From the NCBI GenBank assembly GCA_963810775.1, contig CAWEOT010000005.1, forward strand, positions 310,001-374,000: 64,000 nucleotides of DNA. The letters run 5' to 3'. A program made the position numbers and the translations under genes. This document shows positions 37,749 to 46,031 of this stretch, in pieces. Numbering within the stretch: position 1 is the stretch's first letter; each line of letters starts with the position of its first letter. The notes beneath the pieces were generated by a model. That model ran no database searches. It was not told the origin of the DNA and was given only the letters and a program-made list of their open reading frames with translations. The DNA comes from DATBVX01 sp963810775 (GTDB lineage: Bacteria > Pseudomonadota > Gammaproteobacteria > Steroidobacterales > Steroidobacteraceae).

Positions 37749-39653
37749 GTGGTCAGCCGCGTCCGCATCAAGGATCACTGGGCCGAGCAGCGCATGTTCC
37801 TGCGACGGGCGATCGCGGCGGGCGTGATCATGGCCGTGCTGGTCGTCGCAGTGCTCGTCAAGCTAGTCCAGCTGCAGGTCGTGCGCCACGACTACTACCT
37901 CGATCTTTCGCAAGGCAACCGGGTGCGCATCGAGCCGCTGCCGCCGAATCGCGGCCTCATCCTCGATCGCAATGGCGTCGTGCTGGCGGAGAATCTGCCG
38001 GCCTACCAGCTCGAGCTCACGCGCGAGCAGGTTCCGGATATCGACGCCACGCTCAAGACGCTGAGCGGCCTTGGCCTGGTGGACCTCGAGGACATCGATC
38101 GCCTGAAGCGCCTGATCCGCTCGCGTCCCCTGTTCGAAGGTGTGCCGATCCGCCTGCAGATGACTGATGAAGAAGTAGCGCGGTTCGCAGTGCGCCGCCA
38201 TGAGTTGCCGGGCGTCGACATTCGCACGCGGCTCACGCGTCACTATCCCTTCGGTGCGATCGCCGTTCACGCGATCGGCTACGTGAGCGCCATCAGCGAG
38301 CAGGACGTATCGCGCATCGACGCGAGTGAATACGCGGGGACTACCCTCATCGGCAAGGTCGGCGTGGAATCCTCGTACGAGAAGCAGCTGCACGGTTCGC
38401 CGGGATACCGGCAGATCCTGGTGAATGCGCAGGGTCGACCGGTGGACGCCGAGAATCCGCTGCAAGCCGGCCTCTCCAAGAAGTCGGCGATCGCCGGCAG
38501 TGACCTGATTCTGAGTCTCGACCTGCGTGCGCAGCGCGCCGCAGAAGAAGCACTCGGCGGCAAGCGCGGCGCGGTCATCGCGATCGATCCGTCCAACGGC
38601 GATGTGATCGCGTTCGCGAGCGTGCCGGGCTTCGATCCAAATGGCTTCGCTCGCGGGCTGAGTCGCGCCGACTACGGCGCGCTTGAAAGCGACATCAATC
38701 GCCCGCTCTTCAACCGCGTGATGCGTGGCGCCTATCCGCCCGGCTCGACGATCAAGCCGGTGATGGCGCTCGCCGGGCTCGACTATGCTGCGATCGATCC
38801 TTCCCAGGTGCGCTATTGCCGCGGTTTCTTCACGCTTCCGGGCAGCAGCCATCGCTATCGCGACTGGAAACCTGCAGGCCATGGCTGGGTGAACCTGCAG
38901 GAAGCGGTCGCACAGTCCTGCGACACTTATTTCTACGGCGTGGCGCAAGCCCTTGGCATCGACCGGCTCTCGACCTTTTTTGGCAAGTTCGGCCTGGGCC
39001 AGCGCACCGGCATCGACATCGACGGCGAAAAACCCGGCCTCGTCCCTTCGCGCGAGTGGAAGCAGAAAACCTACCCGCGCGAAAGCGTCTGGTTTCCCGG
39101 TGACACGGTCATCCTCGGCATCGGTCAGGGCTACCTGCTCGCAACGCCACTGCAGCTCGCACACGTGGCGAGCGTCATTGCGGGGCACGGTACGACCTTC
39201 CAGCCGAGGCTGGTAACAGGTGTGCGCAATGCGCATAGCGGCGAAGTACGGCGCTTGCCGCCGCGGCCGTCGCCGCCGGTGGATCCGGATGAGACCGAGC
39301 GCTGGCAGCGTGTCGTAGATGCGATGATCGGCGTGATGAGTCCTCCGCATGGAACGGCGCGCGCCACAGCGGTGGGCTCGGCCTATCAGATCGCGGGCAA
39401 GACCGGCACGGCGCAGGTGTTCACCGTCGGCCAGAGCGAAAAGTACAATGAAGAGGAAGTCGAGGAACGCATGCGGGATCATGCGCTGTTCATCAGCTTC
39501 GCTCCCGCGGAAGCGCCGCGCATCGCAGTCGCGGTTCTGGTCGAGAACGGTGGCCACGGCGCCGGAGTAGCGGCTCCTGTGGCGCGCAAAGTCATGGATG
39601 CCTACCTGCTGCCCCCAACTCCACCGCCCTCAGCGCCGTCACCGCCCTCATGA
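37749..39653 (+). CDS. mrdA: Penicillin-binding protein 2 (elongation transpeptidase)
   Basis: The 634-residue class B PBP cross-links lateral wall peptidoglycan. An N-terminal membrane helix (about 20-40, IAAGVIMAVLVVAVLVKLV) is followed by the dimerisation/pedestal domain with PPNRGLILDRNGVVLAENLP. The transpeptidase has the active serine in GAYPPGSTIKPVMALAG (SxxK), SCD in VAQSCDTYFYG and KTG in IAGKTGTAQVFT. The chosen start is GTG 37749; the open frame continues upstream through mreD and mreC but is antisense-like there. The proline-rich end PPTPPPSAPSPPS is unusual. rodA overlaps by 4 bases. Confidence 0.95.
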   Translation: MVSRVRIKDHWAEQRMFLRRAIAAGVIMAVLVVAVLVKLVQLQVVRHDYYLDLSQGNRVRIEPLPPNRGLILDRNGVVLAENLPAYQLELTREQVPDIDATLKTLSGLGLVDLEDIDRLKRLIRSRPLFEGVPIRLQMTDEEVARFAVRRHELPGVDIRTRLTRHYPFGAIAVHAIGYVSAISEQDVSRIDASEYAGTTLIGKVGVESSYEKQLHGSPGYRQILVNAQGRPVDAENPLQAGLSKKSAIAGSDLILSLDLRAQRAAEEALGGKRGAVIAIDPSNGDVIAFASVPGFDPNGFARGLSRADYGALESDINRPLFNRVMRGAYPPGSTIKPVMALAGLDYAAIDPSQVRYCRGFFTLPGSSHRYRDWKPAGHGWVNLQEAVAQSCDTYFYGVAQALGIDRLSTFFGKFGLGQRTGIDIDGEKPGLVPSREWKQKTYPRESVWFPGDTVILGIGQGYLLATPLQLAHVASVIAGHGTTFQPRLVTGVRNAHSGEVRRLPPRPSPPVDPDETERWQRVVDAMIGVMSPPHGTARATAVGSAYQIAGKTGTAQVFTVGQSEKYNEEEVEERMRDHALFISFAPAEAPRIAVAVLVENGGHGAGVAAPVARKVMDAYLLPPTPPPSAPSPPS

Positions 39654-40786
39654 TCTACGATGACCTGCAACCTTCCACTGCACGACGCACGCTCACCGCG
39701 TCGGCGCGCCTGCTCGGCAAGCTTCGGCTCGACGGTCCCCTGCTGCTCGGCATCTGCGCGACTGCGGTGTTCGGCCTCGTGATTCTCTACAGCGCGTCCG
39801 GGGAAAACCTGGTGCTCACGCGCGCACAGCTCCTGCGCATGTGCCTCGGCCTCGTCATGCTGGTCCTGCTCGCGCAGGTGAGCCCCAAGTACCTGCGCAT
39901 GTTCGCGCCATGGATCTACGCGATCGGCATCCTGCTGCTGGTGATCGTCGCGGTGATTGGCGATATCGGCAAGGGCGCGCAGCGGTGGCTCGATCTCGGA
40001 GTGCTGCGCTTCCAGCCGTCGGAGATCATGAAACTCGCCGTGCCGATGGCGGGCGCGTGGTTCCTGCACGAGCGCCCGCTGCCACCAGACTTCAAGCTGG
40101 TGGTGGTACTCGGGCTGATGATCCTGTTTCCTGTCGCGCTCATTGCCGAACAGCCTGACCTCGGCACCGCGCTCCTCATCGCTGCGTCGGGCGTATTCGT
40201 CGTGCTGCTCGCGGGCCTGCGCCTGCGCGTCATCATCGCCGTGATGGCGCTCCTGCCGGCGCTCGCCTGGGTGGGCTGGGGCATGCTGCACGACTACCAG
40301 CGCAAGCGCGTGCTCACCTTTCTCACGCCCGAGAGCGATCCGCTCGGTGCGGGCTATCACATCATCCAGTCGCAGATCGCGCTCGGTTCGGGTGGCGTGT
40401 TCGGCAAAGGCTGGATGAACGGCAGCCAGGCGCAACTCGAGTTCCTGCCGGAGCGCTCCACCGATTTCATCTTCGCTGTCGCGGGCGAGGAGTTCGGTCT
40501 CATCGGGCTGACGCTGCTGCTCGCGCTGTACCTGTTCATCATCGCGCGTGGCATGTACCTGGCGCTGCAATGCCAGGACACTTTTTCGCGGCTGGTCGCC
40601 GGCACCATCAGCCTCACGTTCTTCGTCTACGTGATCGTCAATGCGGGGATGGTGAGCGGTCTCCTGCCGGTGGTAGGCGTGCCGCTGCCGCTGGTGAGTT
40701 ATGGCGGCACTTCGATGGTGACCCTCATGGCGGGTTTCGGTATCCTCATGTCGCTGCATTCCCATCGCAAACTCGTGGGGTCGTGA
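39650..40786 (+). CDS. rodA: Peptidoglycan glycosyltransferase RodA (SEDS)
   Basis: The 378-residue SEDS polymerase works with PBP2. It has about ten membrane segments. Conserved features are LRFQPSEIMKLAVPMAGAWF, with E and K in the family motif, the loop with PESDPLGAGYHIIQSQIALG, and EFLPERSTDFIFAVAGEEFG. The C-terminal GLLPVVGVPLPLVSYGGTSM carries the SYGG signature. The start overlaps mrdA by 4 bases, and mltB follows after 50 bases. Confidence 0.97.
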   Translation: MIYDDLQPSTARRTLTASARLLGKLRLDGPLLLGICATAVFGLVILYSASGENLVLTRAQLLRMCLGLVMLVLLAQVSPKYLRMFAPWIYAIGILLLVIVAVIGDIGKGAQRWLDLGVLRFQPSEIMKLAVPMAGAWFLHERPLPPDFKLVVVLGLMILFPVALIAEQPDLGTALLIAASGVFVVLLAGLRLRVIIAVMALLPALAWVGWGMLHDYQRKRVLTFLTPESDPLGAGYHIIQSQIALGSGGVFGKGWMNGSQAQLEFLPERSTDFIFAVAGEEFGLIGLTLLLALYLFIIARGMYLALQCQDTFSRLVAGTISLTFFVYVIVNAGMVSGLLPVVGVPLPLVSYGGTSMVTLMAGFGILMSLHSHRKLVGS

Positions 40787-40836
40787 ACCAGGGGCAGCCC
40801 GAGCACGACCCGCATGGACGCCAAAGACCTCTATTG

Positions 40837-41868
40837 ATGATCCCGACTCCAGCGCGCACCGCGCTCCGCGCCTTCATTGCCGGCCTGATCGTCAGCGCAG
40901 CAGCCAGCGCCGATGAACCACCGCTGAGCGTGAATATTGACCCGTCGCGTCCCCAGGTGCAGGCGTTCATCGCCCGAATGAGTGCGCAGTACGGCTTTTC
41001 AACCGACGAACTGGTGCAGCTTCTCGGTCAGGCGCAGACGCAGCAGGGAATCCTCGATGCCATGTCAAAACCCGCTGAGCGCGCCCTCGCGTGGCATGAA
41101 TACCGGTCACGCTTTCTGACCGAGCAGCGCATTGCCGACGGAGCGCAGTTCTGGTCCGAGCACCGCGAGCTTCTGGAAGAGACGGCGAACCGCTATGGCG
41201 TTGCACCGCAGTACCTGGTCGCGATCCTCGGAATCGAGACCTCGTACGGTCGCATCATGGGACGCTACCGGGTGCTCGACGCGCTCAGCACTCTGGCATT
41301 CGACTATCCCGCACGCTCGAGTTACTTCAGCGGTGAGCTCGAACAGTTCCTCCTGCTCACTCATGAGGAACCGGTCGACGCGCTCACCGCGGTCGGCTCG
41401 TACGCGGGAGCAATGGGCGCACCGCAGTTCATGCCGGGGAGCCTGCGCCGCTTTGGCGTGGATGCCGACGGCGATGGCAAGCGCGACCTGTGGTCCGATT
41501 GGGCGGACATTCTCGCCAGCGTCGCCAACTATTTTCGTGTGCACGGCTGGCAACCCGACGGCGTGGTGCTCACCGATGTCGATATCGATCAGCAGCACGC
41601 CAATGGTCTCGACTCTCGCCCCCTGGCGCTCACCGAGACCGTAGGCTCGCTGCGCGCGAAGGGCGTGCAGTTCAGAGAGTCGTTGCCCGACGACGCACCC
41701 GCGATGCTGATCGCGGCGGACGAACCCGATCAAGTGCGCTTTCGGGTCGGCCTGAACAATTTCTATGTCATCACCCGTTACAATCGCAGCCCGCTCTACG
41801 CGATGGCGGTGCACGATCTTGCCAACCGGATACTCGAGCGTGTGTTCAGCGATGAACCGCTGGGCTGA
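40837..41868 (+). CDS. mltB: Membrane-bound lytic murein transglycosylase B
   Basis: The 343-residue lytic transglycosylase cleaves glycan strands to 1,6-anhydro-MurNAc ends. A signal peptide (ALRAFIAGLIVSAAASADEP) has no clear lipobox cysteine, so it is probably periplasmic rather than lipid-anchored. The catalytic glutamate is in LVAILGIETSYGRIMGRYRV (MltB/SltB signature), with SYAGAMGAPQFMPGSLRRFG and the calcium-like loop VDADGDGKRDLWSDWADILA. ATG 40837 is preferred; an upstream TTG is adjacent. rlpA starts inside its 3' end, overlapping by 17 bases. Confidence 0.94.
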   Translation: MIPTPARTALRAFIAGLIVSAAASADEPPLSVNIDPSRPQVQAFIARMSAQYGFSTDELVQLLGQAQTQQGILDAMSKPAERALAWHEYRSRFLTEQRIADGAQFWSEHRELLEETANRYGVAPQYLVAILGIETSYGRIMGRYRVLDALSTLAFDYPARSSYFSGELEQFLLLTHEEPVDALTAVGSYAGAMGAPQFMPGSLRRFGVDADGDGKRDLWSDWADILASVANYFRVHGWQPDGVVLTDVDIDQQHANGLDSRPLALTETVGSLRAKGVQFRESLPDDAPAMLIAADEPDQVRFRVGLNNFYVITRYNRSPLYAMAVHDLANRILERVFSDEPLG

Positions 41869-42679
41869 GGCGAAAGCGAGCGTCGGACACACATCGGGCC
41901 GCCTTGCGGTCCTCGTGCTGCTGATCCTGATCGGCGCGTGCAAAGCAACTCCGCCACGCTCCACGCCCGCCCCTACACCGCCAGCGGATGTCACCAAGAT
42001 CCCGGACGCCGTGCCGCAAGTCGAACCGCGCAGCCGCAGCGGCAATCCGCCGTTCTACGAAGTGGACGGCCGACGCTACTTCATCCTCAACTCGAGCGCA
42101 GGCTACCTGGAGCGCGGCGTCGCTTCCTGGTACGGGCGGGATTTTCACGGCGGTCGCACGGCGACCGGCGATACCTATGACATGTACGCGATGACGGCTG
42201 CCCACAAGACACTTCCACTGCCGTGCTACGTGCAAGTCACGAACCTGAGGAACGGCCGTAGTGTCGTGGTTCGCGTCAACGATCGCGGACCGTTCGTCGC
42301 CAACCGTCTCATCGACTTGTCGTATTCGGCAGCAACCCGGCTTGACATGATCCGCGACGGCACGGCGCTCGTTGAGGTGCGAAGCGTCGATGCCCAGGGC
42401 GCCGCAGTTGCACCAACCGCTGCGTCCACTGCACCGGCCCGGATCGATACGCTCTATGTTCAGGCGGGTGCATTCGCGGACGCCGCGAATTCCGAACGGC
42501 TGATGCAGAAGTTGCGGGCCGCCGGTATCGGCCCCGCATTCGTGCGCAACGACCAGGTGGGCGGAAAGACCCTGTATCGCGTGCGTGTGGGACCCGTACC
42601 CTCGGTCGCGGAGTTCGATCGACTGGTGCAGGAGCTGAAGGGCATCGGCGTCGACGATGCACGCCTCGCGGTCGATTGA
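41852..42679 (+). CDS. rlpA: Septal ring lipoprotein RlpA with SPOR domain
   Basis: The 275-residue lipoprotein has an N-terminal signal ending LVLLILIGAC, where the cysteine is the probable lipidation site. It has the RlpA double-psi beta-barrel (GVASWYGRDFHGGRTATGDT, AHKTLPLPCYVQVTNLRNGR and VRVNDRGPFVANRLIDLSYS) and a C-terminal SPOR domain (DTLYVQAGAFADAANSERLM). RlpA cleaves or binds naked glycan strands at division sites. The start ATG 41852 overlaps mltB by 17 bases, which supports cotranslation. Confidence 0.94.
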   Translation: MNRWAEAKASVGHTSGRLAVLVLLILIGACKATPPRSTPAPTPPADVTKIPDAVPQVEPRSRSGNPPFYEVDGRRYFILNSSAGYLERGVASWYGRDFHGGRTATGDTYDMYAMTAAHKTLPLPCYVQVTNLRNGRSVVVRVNDRGPFVANRLIDLSYSAATRLDMIRDGTALVEVRSVDAQGAAVAPTAASTAPARIDTLYVQAGAFADAANSERLMQKLRAAGIGPAFVRNDQVGGKTLYRVRVGPVPSVAEFDRLVQELKGIGVDDARLAVD

Positions 42680-42736
42680 CCGCATCTGGCCAGCGCCGCC
42701 AAACCAGATAAACTGCGCGCTTTCACAGGATTCAAG

Positions 42737-43879
42737 ATGAAACCGAGTGTCGCTTCCCTGGGGCTTGCGGGCCTGCTGCTGATTCAGACTGCCTCGTTCG
42801 CGGCTACCGTACCGGTGCCGTCTCCGCCGGCCCTCAAGGCGCGCAGCTACGTCCTCATCGATCACAACAGCGGTCGCACGCTGGCCGAGAGCAATGCCGA
42901 CGAGCGCCTCGACCCTGCGAGCATCACCAAGCTGATGACCGCGTACGCGGTGTTCCATGCGCTGAAGGATGGCAAGCTGACTCTGAAGGAAACGGTCAAT
43001 GTCAGTGAGCATGCGTGGAAGGCTGAAGGGTCGCGCACCTTCGTACAGGTGGGCACGCAGGTCCCGGTTGACGTTTTGATCCAGGGCATGATCGTGCAAT
43101 CAGGCAACGATGCGACGATCGCACTCGCCGAGCGCGTCGGTGGCACCGAAGAGACCTTCGCTGCCTTGATGAACAACTACGCGAAGCAGCTCGGCATGAA
43201 AGGCTCGCACTTCGTCAACAGCACGGGGCTGCCCTCGCCGCAGCACTACATGACGGCGCGTGACATGGCGATCCTGGGCTCGGCGGTCGTGCGCGAGTTC
43301 CCCGACTACTACCGCTGGTATTCGCAGCGCGAGTTCACCTGGAACAAGATCCGCCAGGAGAACCGCAATGGACTGCTGGACCGCGACCCGACGGTTGATG
43401 GCATAAAGACCGGCCACACCGAGGCCGCCGGCTACTGCCTGGTGAGCTCCGCCAAGCGCGGCGACATGCGGTTGATCTCGGTGGTGCTTGGCACCGCCTC
43501 GATGAAAGCGCGTGAAGACGCCAGCCAGGCGCTGCTCAACTACGGTTACAACTTCTACGAAAGCCAGAAGCTGCATGCGGCGCGCGAGCCGTTACAGACC
43601 GCCCGGGTGTGGAAAGCTGCATTTACTCCCGTGCAGATCGGCCTGCGTCGTGATCTCTACGTCACCGTGCCGCGCGGGCAGGTGAGCAGCATCAAGACCA
43701 CGCTCAACGTCCAGCCCCAGCTCGTTGCACCGCTTTCAGCGCACAAGCCGGTCGGAACCTTCAGCGTTTCGCTGGGCGACCAGGTCCTCGACAAGGGCAG
43801 TGTTTATCCGGTGCGTGATGTGCCGCAGGGCGGCTGGTGGAGGCGCATGGTGGACACGATGCTGCTCTGGTTGGAGTGA
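42737..43879 (+). CDS. dacA: D-alanyl-D-alanine carboxypeptidase (PBP5/6 family)
   Basis: The 380-residue periplasmic enzyme trims the terminal D-Ala of pentapeptides. It has a signal peptide (ASLGLAGLLLIQTASFAATV), active serine in LDPASITKLMTAYAVFHALK (SxxK), SGN in MIVQSGNDATIALAERV and KTG in VDGIKTGHTEAAGYCL. The C-terminal domain ends in an amphipathic helix (GGWWRRMVDTMLLWLE) that anchors to the inner membrane, as in PBP5. The next gene starts at the last base of its stop codon. Confidence 0.96.
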   Translation: MKPSVASLGLAGLLLIQTASFAATVPVPSPPALKARSYVLIDHNSGRTLAESNADERLDPASITKLMTAYAVFHALKDGKLTLKETVNVSEHAWKAEGSRTFVQVGTQVPVDVLIQGMIVQSGNDATIALAERVGGTEETFAALMNNYAKQLGMKGSHFVNSTGLPSPQHYMTARDMAILGSAVVREFPDYYRWYSQREFTWNKIRQENRNGLLDRDPTVDGIKTGHTEAAGYCLVSSAKRGDMRLISVVLGTASMKAREDASQALLNYGYNFYESQKLHAAREPLQTARVWKAAFTPVQIGLRRDLYVTVPRGQVSSIKTTLNVQPQLVAPLSAHKPVGTFSVSLGDQVLDKGSVYPVRDVPQGGWWRRMVDTMLLWLE

Positions 43880-44754
43880 TGGCCGAACCTTTCCCCATCG
43901 CATACCTCAACGGCGAGTTCGTGCCGTTGCGGCAGGCGCGCGTCTCACCACTCGATCGCGCGTTTCTCTACGCCGACAGCGTCTACGAAGTGATGCCCGT
44001 GTATGGCGGACGGGTATTTCGCTTTCGCGAGCACTTCGATCGCCTCGACCGGAGCCTGGGCGAATTGCAGATGCGCCCGGTTCGTTCTCGCGAGCAGTGG
44101 GCAGAACTGTGTGACGGCCTCATCACTCGCAACGGTGGCGGCGACATGTACCTGTACGTGCAGGTGTCGCGCGGTGCGGAGTTCGGCCGCAATCATGCTC
44201 CCCTGCCCGACATCGAGCGTACGGTGTTCGCCTTCGCTTCCGCTCTTCCACCCCTGACGCGGGAACGGCTCGAACGAGGCGTGGCGGCGGTCACGGCTGA
44301 AGACACGCGCTGGTCACGCTGTGACATCAAGTCGACGGCGCTGCTCGCCAACGTCCTGCTCAAGCAGCTGGCGGTCGACGCGAACGCGGCCGAGACGATC
44401 CTGATTCGCGACGGGCTCATGATGGAAGGCGCCTCGACGACCGTGCACGTGGTACTGGGCGGGGCGATACACACGCCGCCTAAATCGCACAGCATTCTCC
44501 CGGGCACGACGCGCGATGTGGTCAGTGAGCTCGCGACCCGAAGTCGCATCCCGTTCCGCGCCGCGCCAGTGACCGCCGCCGAGCTCAAGCAGGCGCCGGA
44601 AGTGTTCATTGCTGCCGCGACGATCGGCACACTCGCCGTCACCCGTCTCGACGGGCAAGCCGTGGGCGCTGGCGTGCCGGGGCCGGTGTGGAAGCAGATT
44701 CACGCGGCGTTCGAGTCCTACAAGGGCGAGCTCGCAGGCACGCCGGCATATTGA
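43879..44754 (+). CDS. dat: D-amino-acid transaminase
   Basis: The 291-residue fold-type IV PLP enzyme transfers the amino group of D-alanine and other D-amino acids to 2-oxoglutarate. It begins EPFPIAYLNGEFVPLRQARV and has VSPLDRAFLYADSVYEVMPV, the PLP lysine in RWSRCDIKSTALLANVLLKQ, the glutamate region AETILIRDGLMMEGASTTVH and LPGTTRDVVSELA. ATG 43879 overlaps the dacA stop by one base (TGATG), so the D-Ala released by DacA is in the same unit as a D-Ala-using enzyme. Branched-chain aminotransferase or aminodeoxychorismate lyase is less likely because of the context. Confidence 0.87.
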   Translation: MAEPFPIAYLNGEFVPLRQARVSPLDRAFLYADSVYEVMPVYGGRVFRFREHFDRLDRSLGELQMRPVRSREQWAELCDGLITRNGGGDMYLYVQVSRGAEFGRNHAPLPDIERTVFAFASALPPLTRERLERGVAAVTAEDTRWSRCDIKSTALLANVLLKQLAVDANAAETILIRDGLMMEGASTTVHVVLGGAIHTPPKSHSILPGTTRDVVSELATRSRIPFRAAPVTAAELKQAPEVFIAAATIGTLAVTRLDGQAVGAGVPGPVWKQIHAAFESYKGELAGTPAY

Positions 44755-44767
44755 AGGGTTACGTGCC

Positions 44768-45025
44768 GTGCCTGACGTATTCGAATTCCCGTGTGAATTT
44801 CCGATCAAGGTCATGGGGCGTGCAAGCGAGGACTTCCGACGCCTCACGCGCGAGATCGTGGAGCGTCACGCGGGTACGCTCGGCGACAGCCAGGTGGGCG
44901 AGCGGCTTAGCCAGGATCAGAACTTCATCGCTCTCACTTTCACGATCCGTGCGTCGAGCCGCGAGCAGCTCGATGCGCTGTATCGCGAGCTCACTGCCTC
45001 CGAAGACGTGCTGATCGCGCTGTGA
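44768..45025 (+). CDS. ybeD: YbeD/DUF493 family protein
   Basis: The 85-residue ACT-like protein starts at GTG 44768 (MPDVFEFPCEFPIKVMGRAS) and continues DFRRLTREIVERHAG and FIALTFTIRASSREQLDALY. The family has an unclear regulatory role near lipB. It stands between the transaminase and lipB loci as in Enterobacteriaceae (dacA-ybeD-lipB). AAGGG lies about 14 bases upstream. The next gene starts within its stop codon. Confidence 0.87.
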   Translation: MPDVFEFPCEFPIKVMGRASEDFRRLTREIVERHAGTLGDSQVGERLSQDQNFIALTFTIRASSREQLDALYRELTASEDVLIAL

Positions 45026-45393
45026 ACACGCTGGTGTGCTGGAAGTGTGGCGCCTCCCTCGCGGCCCTGACCTTGCCGCTGCGCCGACTCGAGGAATGCA
45101 ACGCTTGCCACGCCGAGCTGCACGTGTGCCGCATGTGCGTCGACTACGATACCTCGGTCGCGAAGAGCTGCCGCGAACCGATTGCCGAGGAGGTCAAGGA
45201 AAAGGACCGTGCCAATTTTTGCGACTATTTCAAGCCGCGCCCCGATGCTTATCGTCCCCGCGATCAGACCGAGGAGCGCAAGTCGCGCGCGGCGCTCGAC
45301 ACAATATTTGGCGGTCAGGCGGGGGCGGCCGGAGATGGACCTGCGGGCGACAGCTCGCGCTCCAGACTCGAAGACCTGTTCAAGAAGAAATAG
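45022..45393 (+). CDS. Small cysteine-rich, zinc-ribbon-like protein of unknown function
   Basis: I do not recognise a named family. The 123-residue product has CWKCG at the N-terminus, LEECNACHAELHVCRMCVDY with further cysteines, and SCREP plus FCDYFKPRPDAY after the ribbon. The pattern suggests one or two zinc ribbons. The C-terminal half is low in structure and ends SSRSRLEDLFKKK. It starts at a GTG overlapping the ybeD stop (GTGA) and ends inside the 3' end of the convergent lipB gene, a 79-base overlap. It may be a gammaproteobacterial hypothetical protein; partner and function are open. Confidence 0.7.
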   Translation: MNTLVCWKCGASLAALTLPLRRLEECNACHAELHVCRMCVDYDTSVAKSCREPIAEEVKEKDRANFCDYFKPRPDAYRPRDQTEERKSRAALDTIFGGQAGAAGDGPAGDSSRSRLEDLFKKK

Positions 45394-46028
45394 AGTCGCC
45401 GCACCAGGATCGGCTCCAGCCGCGCGGCCGCACTCTGCGGGTCCTGCAACTGCGACAAGTCGGCGAGCCGCACCACTTCCAGTCCGGCAAAGCCACACGG
45501 ATTGATGCGCGAAAACGGTTGCAGATCGTTGCAGACGTTGAGGGCGAGACCGTGATAACTGCAGCCGCGCCGCACGCGTAAGCCGATGCTCGCGAGTTTG
45601 CGCCCGGAGACGTACACACCCGGTGCGTCTCTGCGTGCCTCGGCACGGATGCCTAGCCCAGCACAGAGCTCGATTACGGACTCCTCGAGACAGGTCACGA
45701 GGTCTCGAACATTGAGTCGCGCCCGCTTGAGATCGATCAGCGGGTACACCACGAGCTGGCCCGGCCCGTGATAGGTAACCTGCCCGCCGCGATCCACGTG
45801 CACTACCGGAATGTCCCCCGGGGCGAGGACGTGGTCGCGTCGCCCGTTCAGGCCCAGCGTGAAGACCGGCGGATGTTCCAGAAACCAGATCTCGTCCGGC
45901 GTCGAGGCATCGCGTAATTCAGTGAAGCGCTGCATCTCGCGCCAGGTGGGTACGTACTCCACTTGCCCGAGTCGCTGTAAGACTGGTCCGGGTGTCTCGA
46001 CAGTGACGGTGTCGATTGCGGCGACCAT
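45315..46028 (-). CDS. lipB: Octanoyl-[ACP]:protein N-octanoyltransferase
   Basis: The 237-residue LipB moves octanoate from acyl-ACP to lipoyl domains. It has IWFLEHPPVFTLGLNGRRDH, DRGGQVTYHGPGQLVVYPL with the substrate histidine, the catalytic lysine in GVYVSGRKLASIGLRVRRGC, and cysteine-containing INPCGFAGLEVVRL. The C-terminal tail after residue 215 (RSSSLERELSPAGPSPAAPA) is longer than usual and is read antisense to the small zinc-ribbon gene. It is followed by lipA only 3 bases upstream in the transcript (lipA-lipB order). Confidence 0.94.
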   Translation of the reverse strand: MVAAIDTVTVETPGPVLQRLGQVEYVPTWREMQRFTELRDASTPDEIWFLEHPPVFTLGLNGRRDHVLAPGDIPVVHVDRGGQVTYHGPGQLVVYPLIDLKRARLNVRDLVTCLEESVIELCAGLGIRAEARRDAPGVYVSGRKLASIGLRVRRGCSYHGLALNVCNDLQPFSRINPCGFAGLEVVRLADLSQLQDPQSAAARLEPILVRRLYFFLNRSSSLERELSPAGPSPAAPA

Positions 46029-46031
46029 CGT

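Noticed and set aside
37863..39557. A long minus-strand frame opposite mrdA
   Set aside because: It is antisense to a well-supported PBP2 gene and has no family motif.
37116..39653. A frame of 845 codons starting inside mreC
   Set aside because: The first 211 codons are mreC and mreD in another frame. PBP2 begins at GTG 37749.
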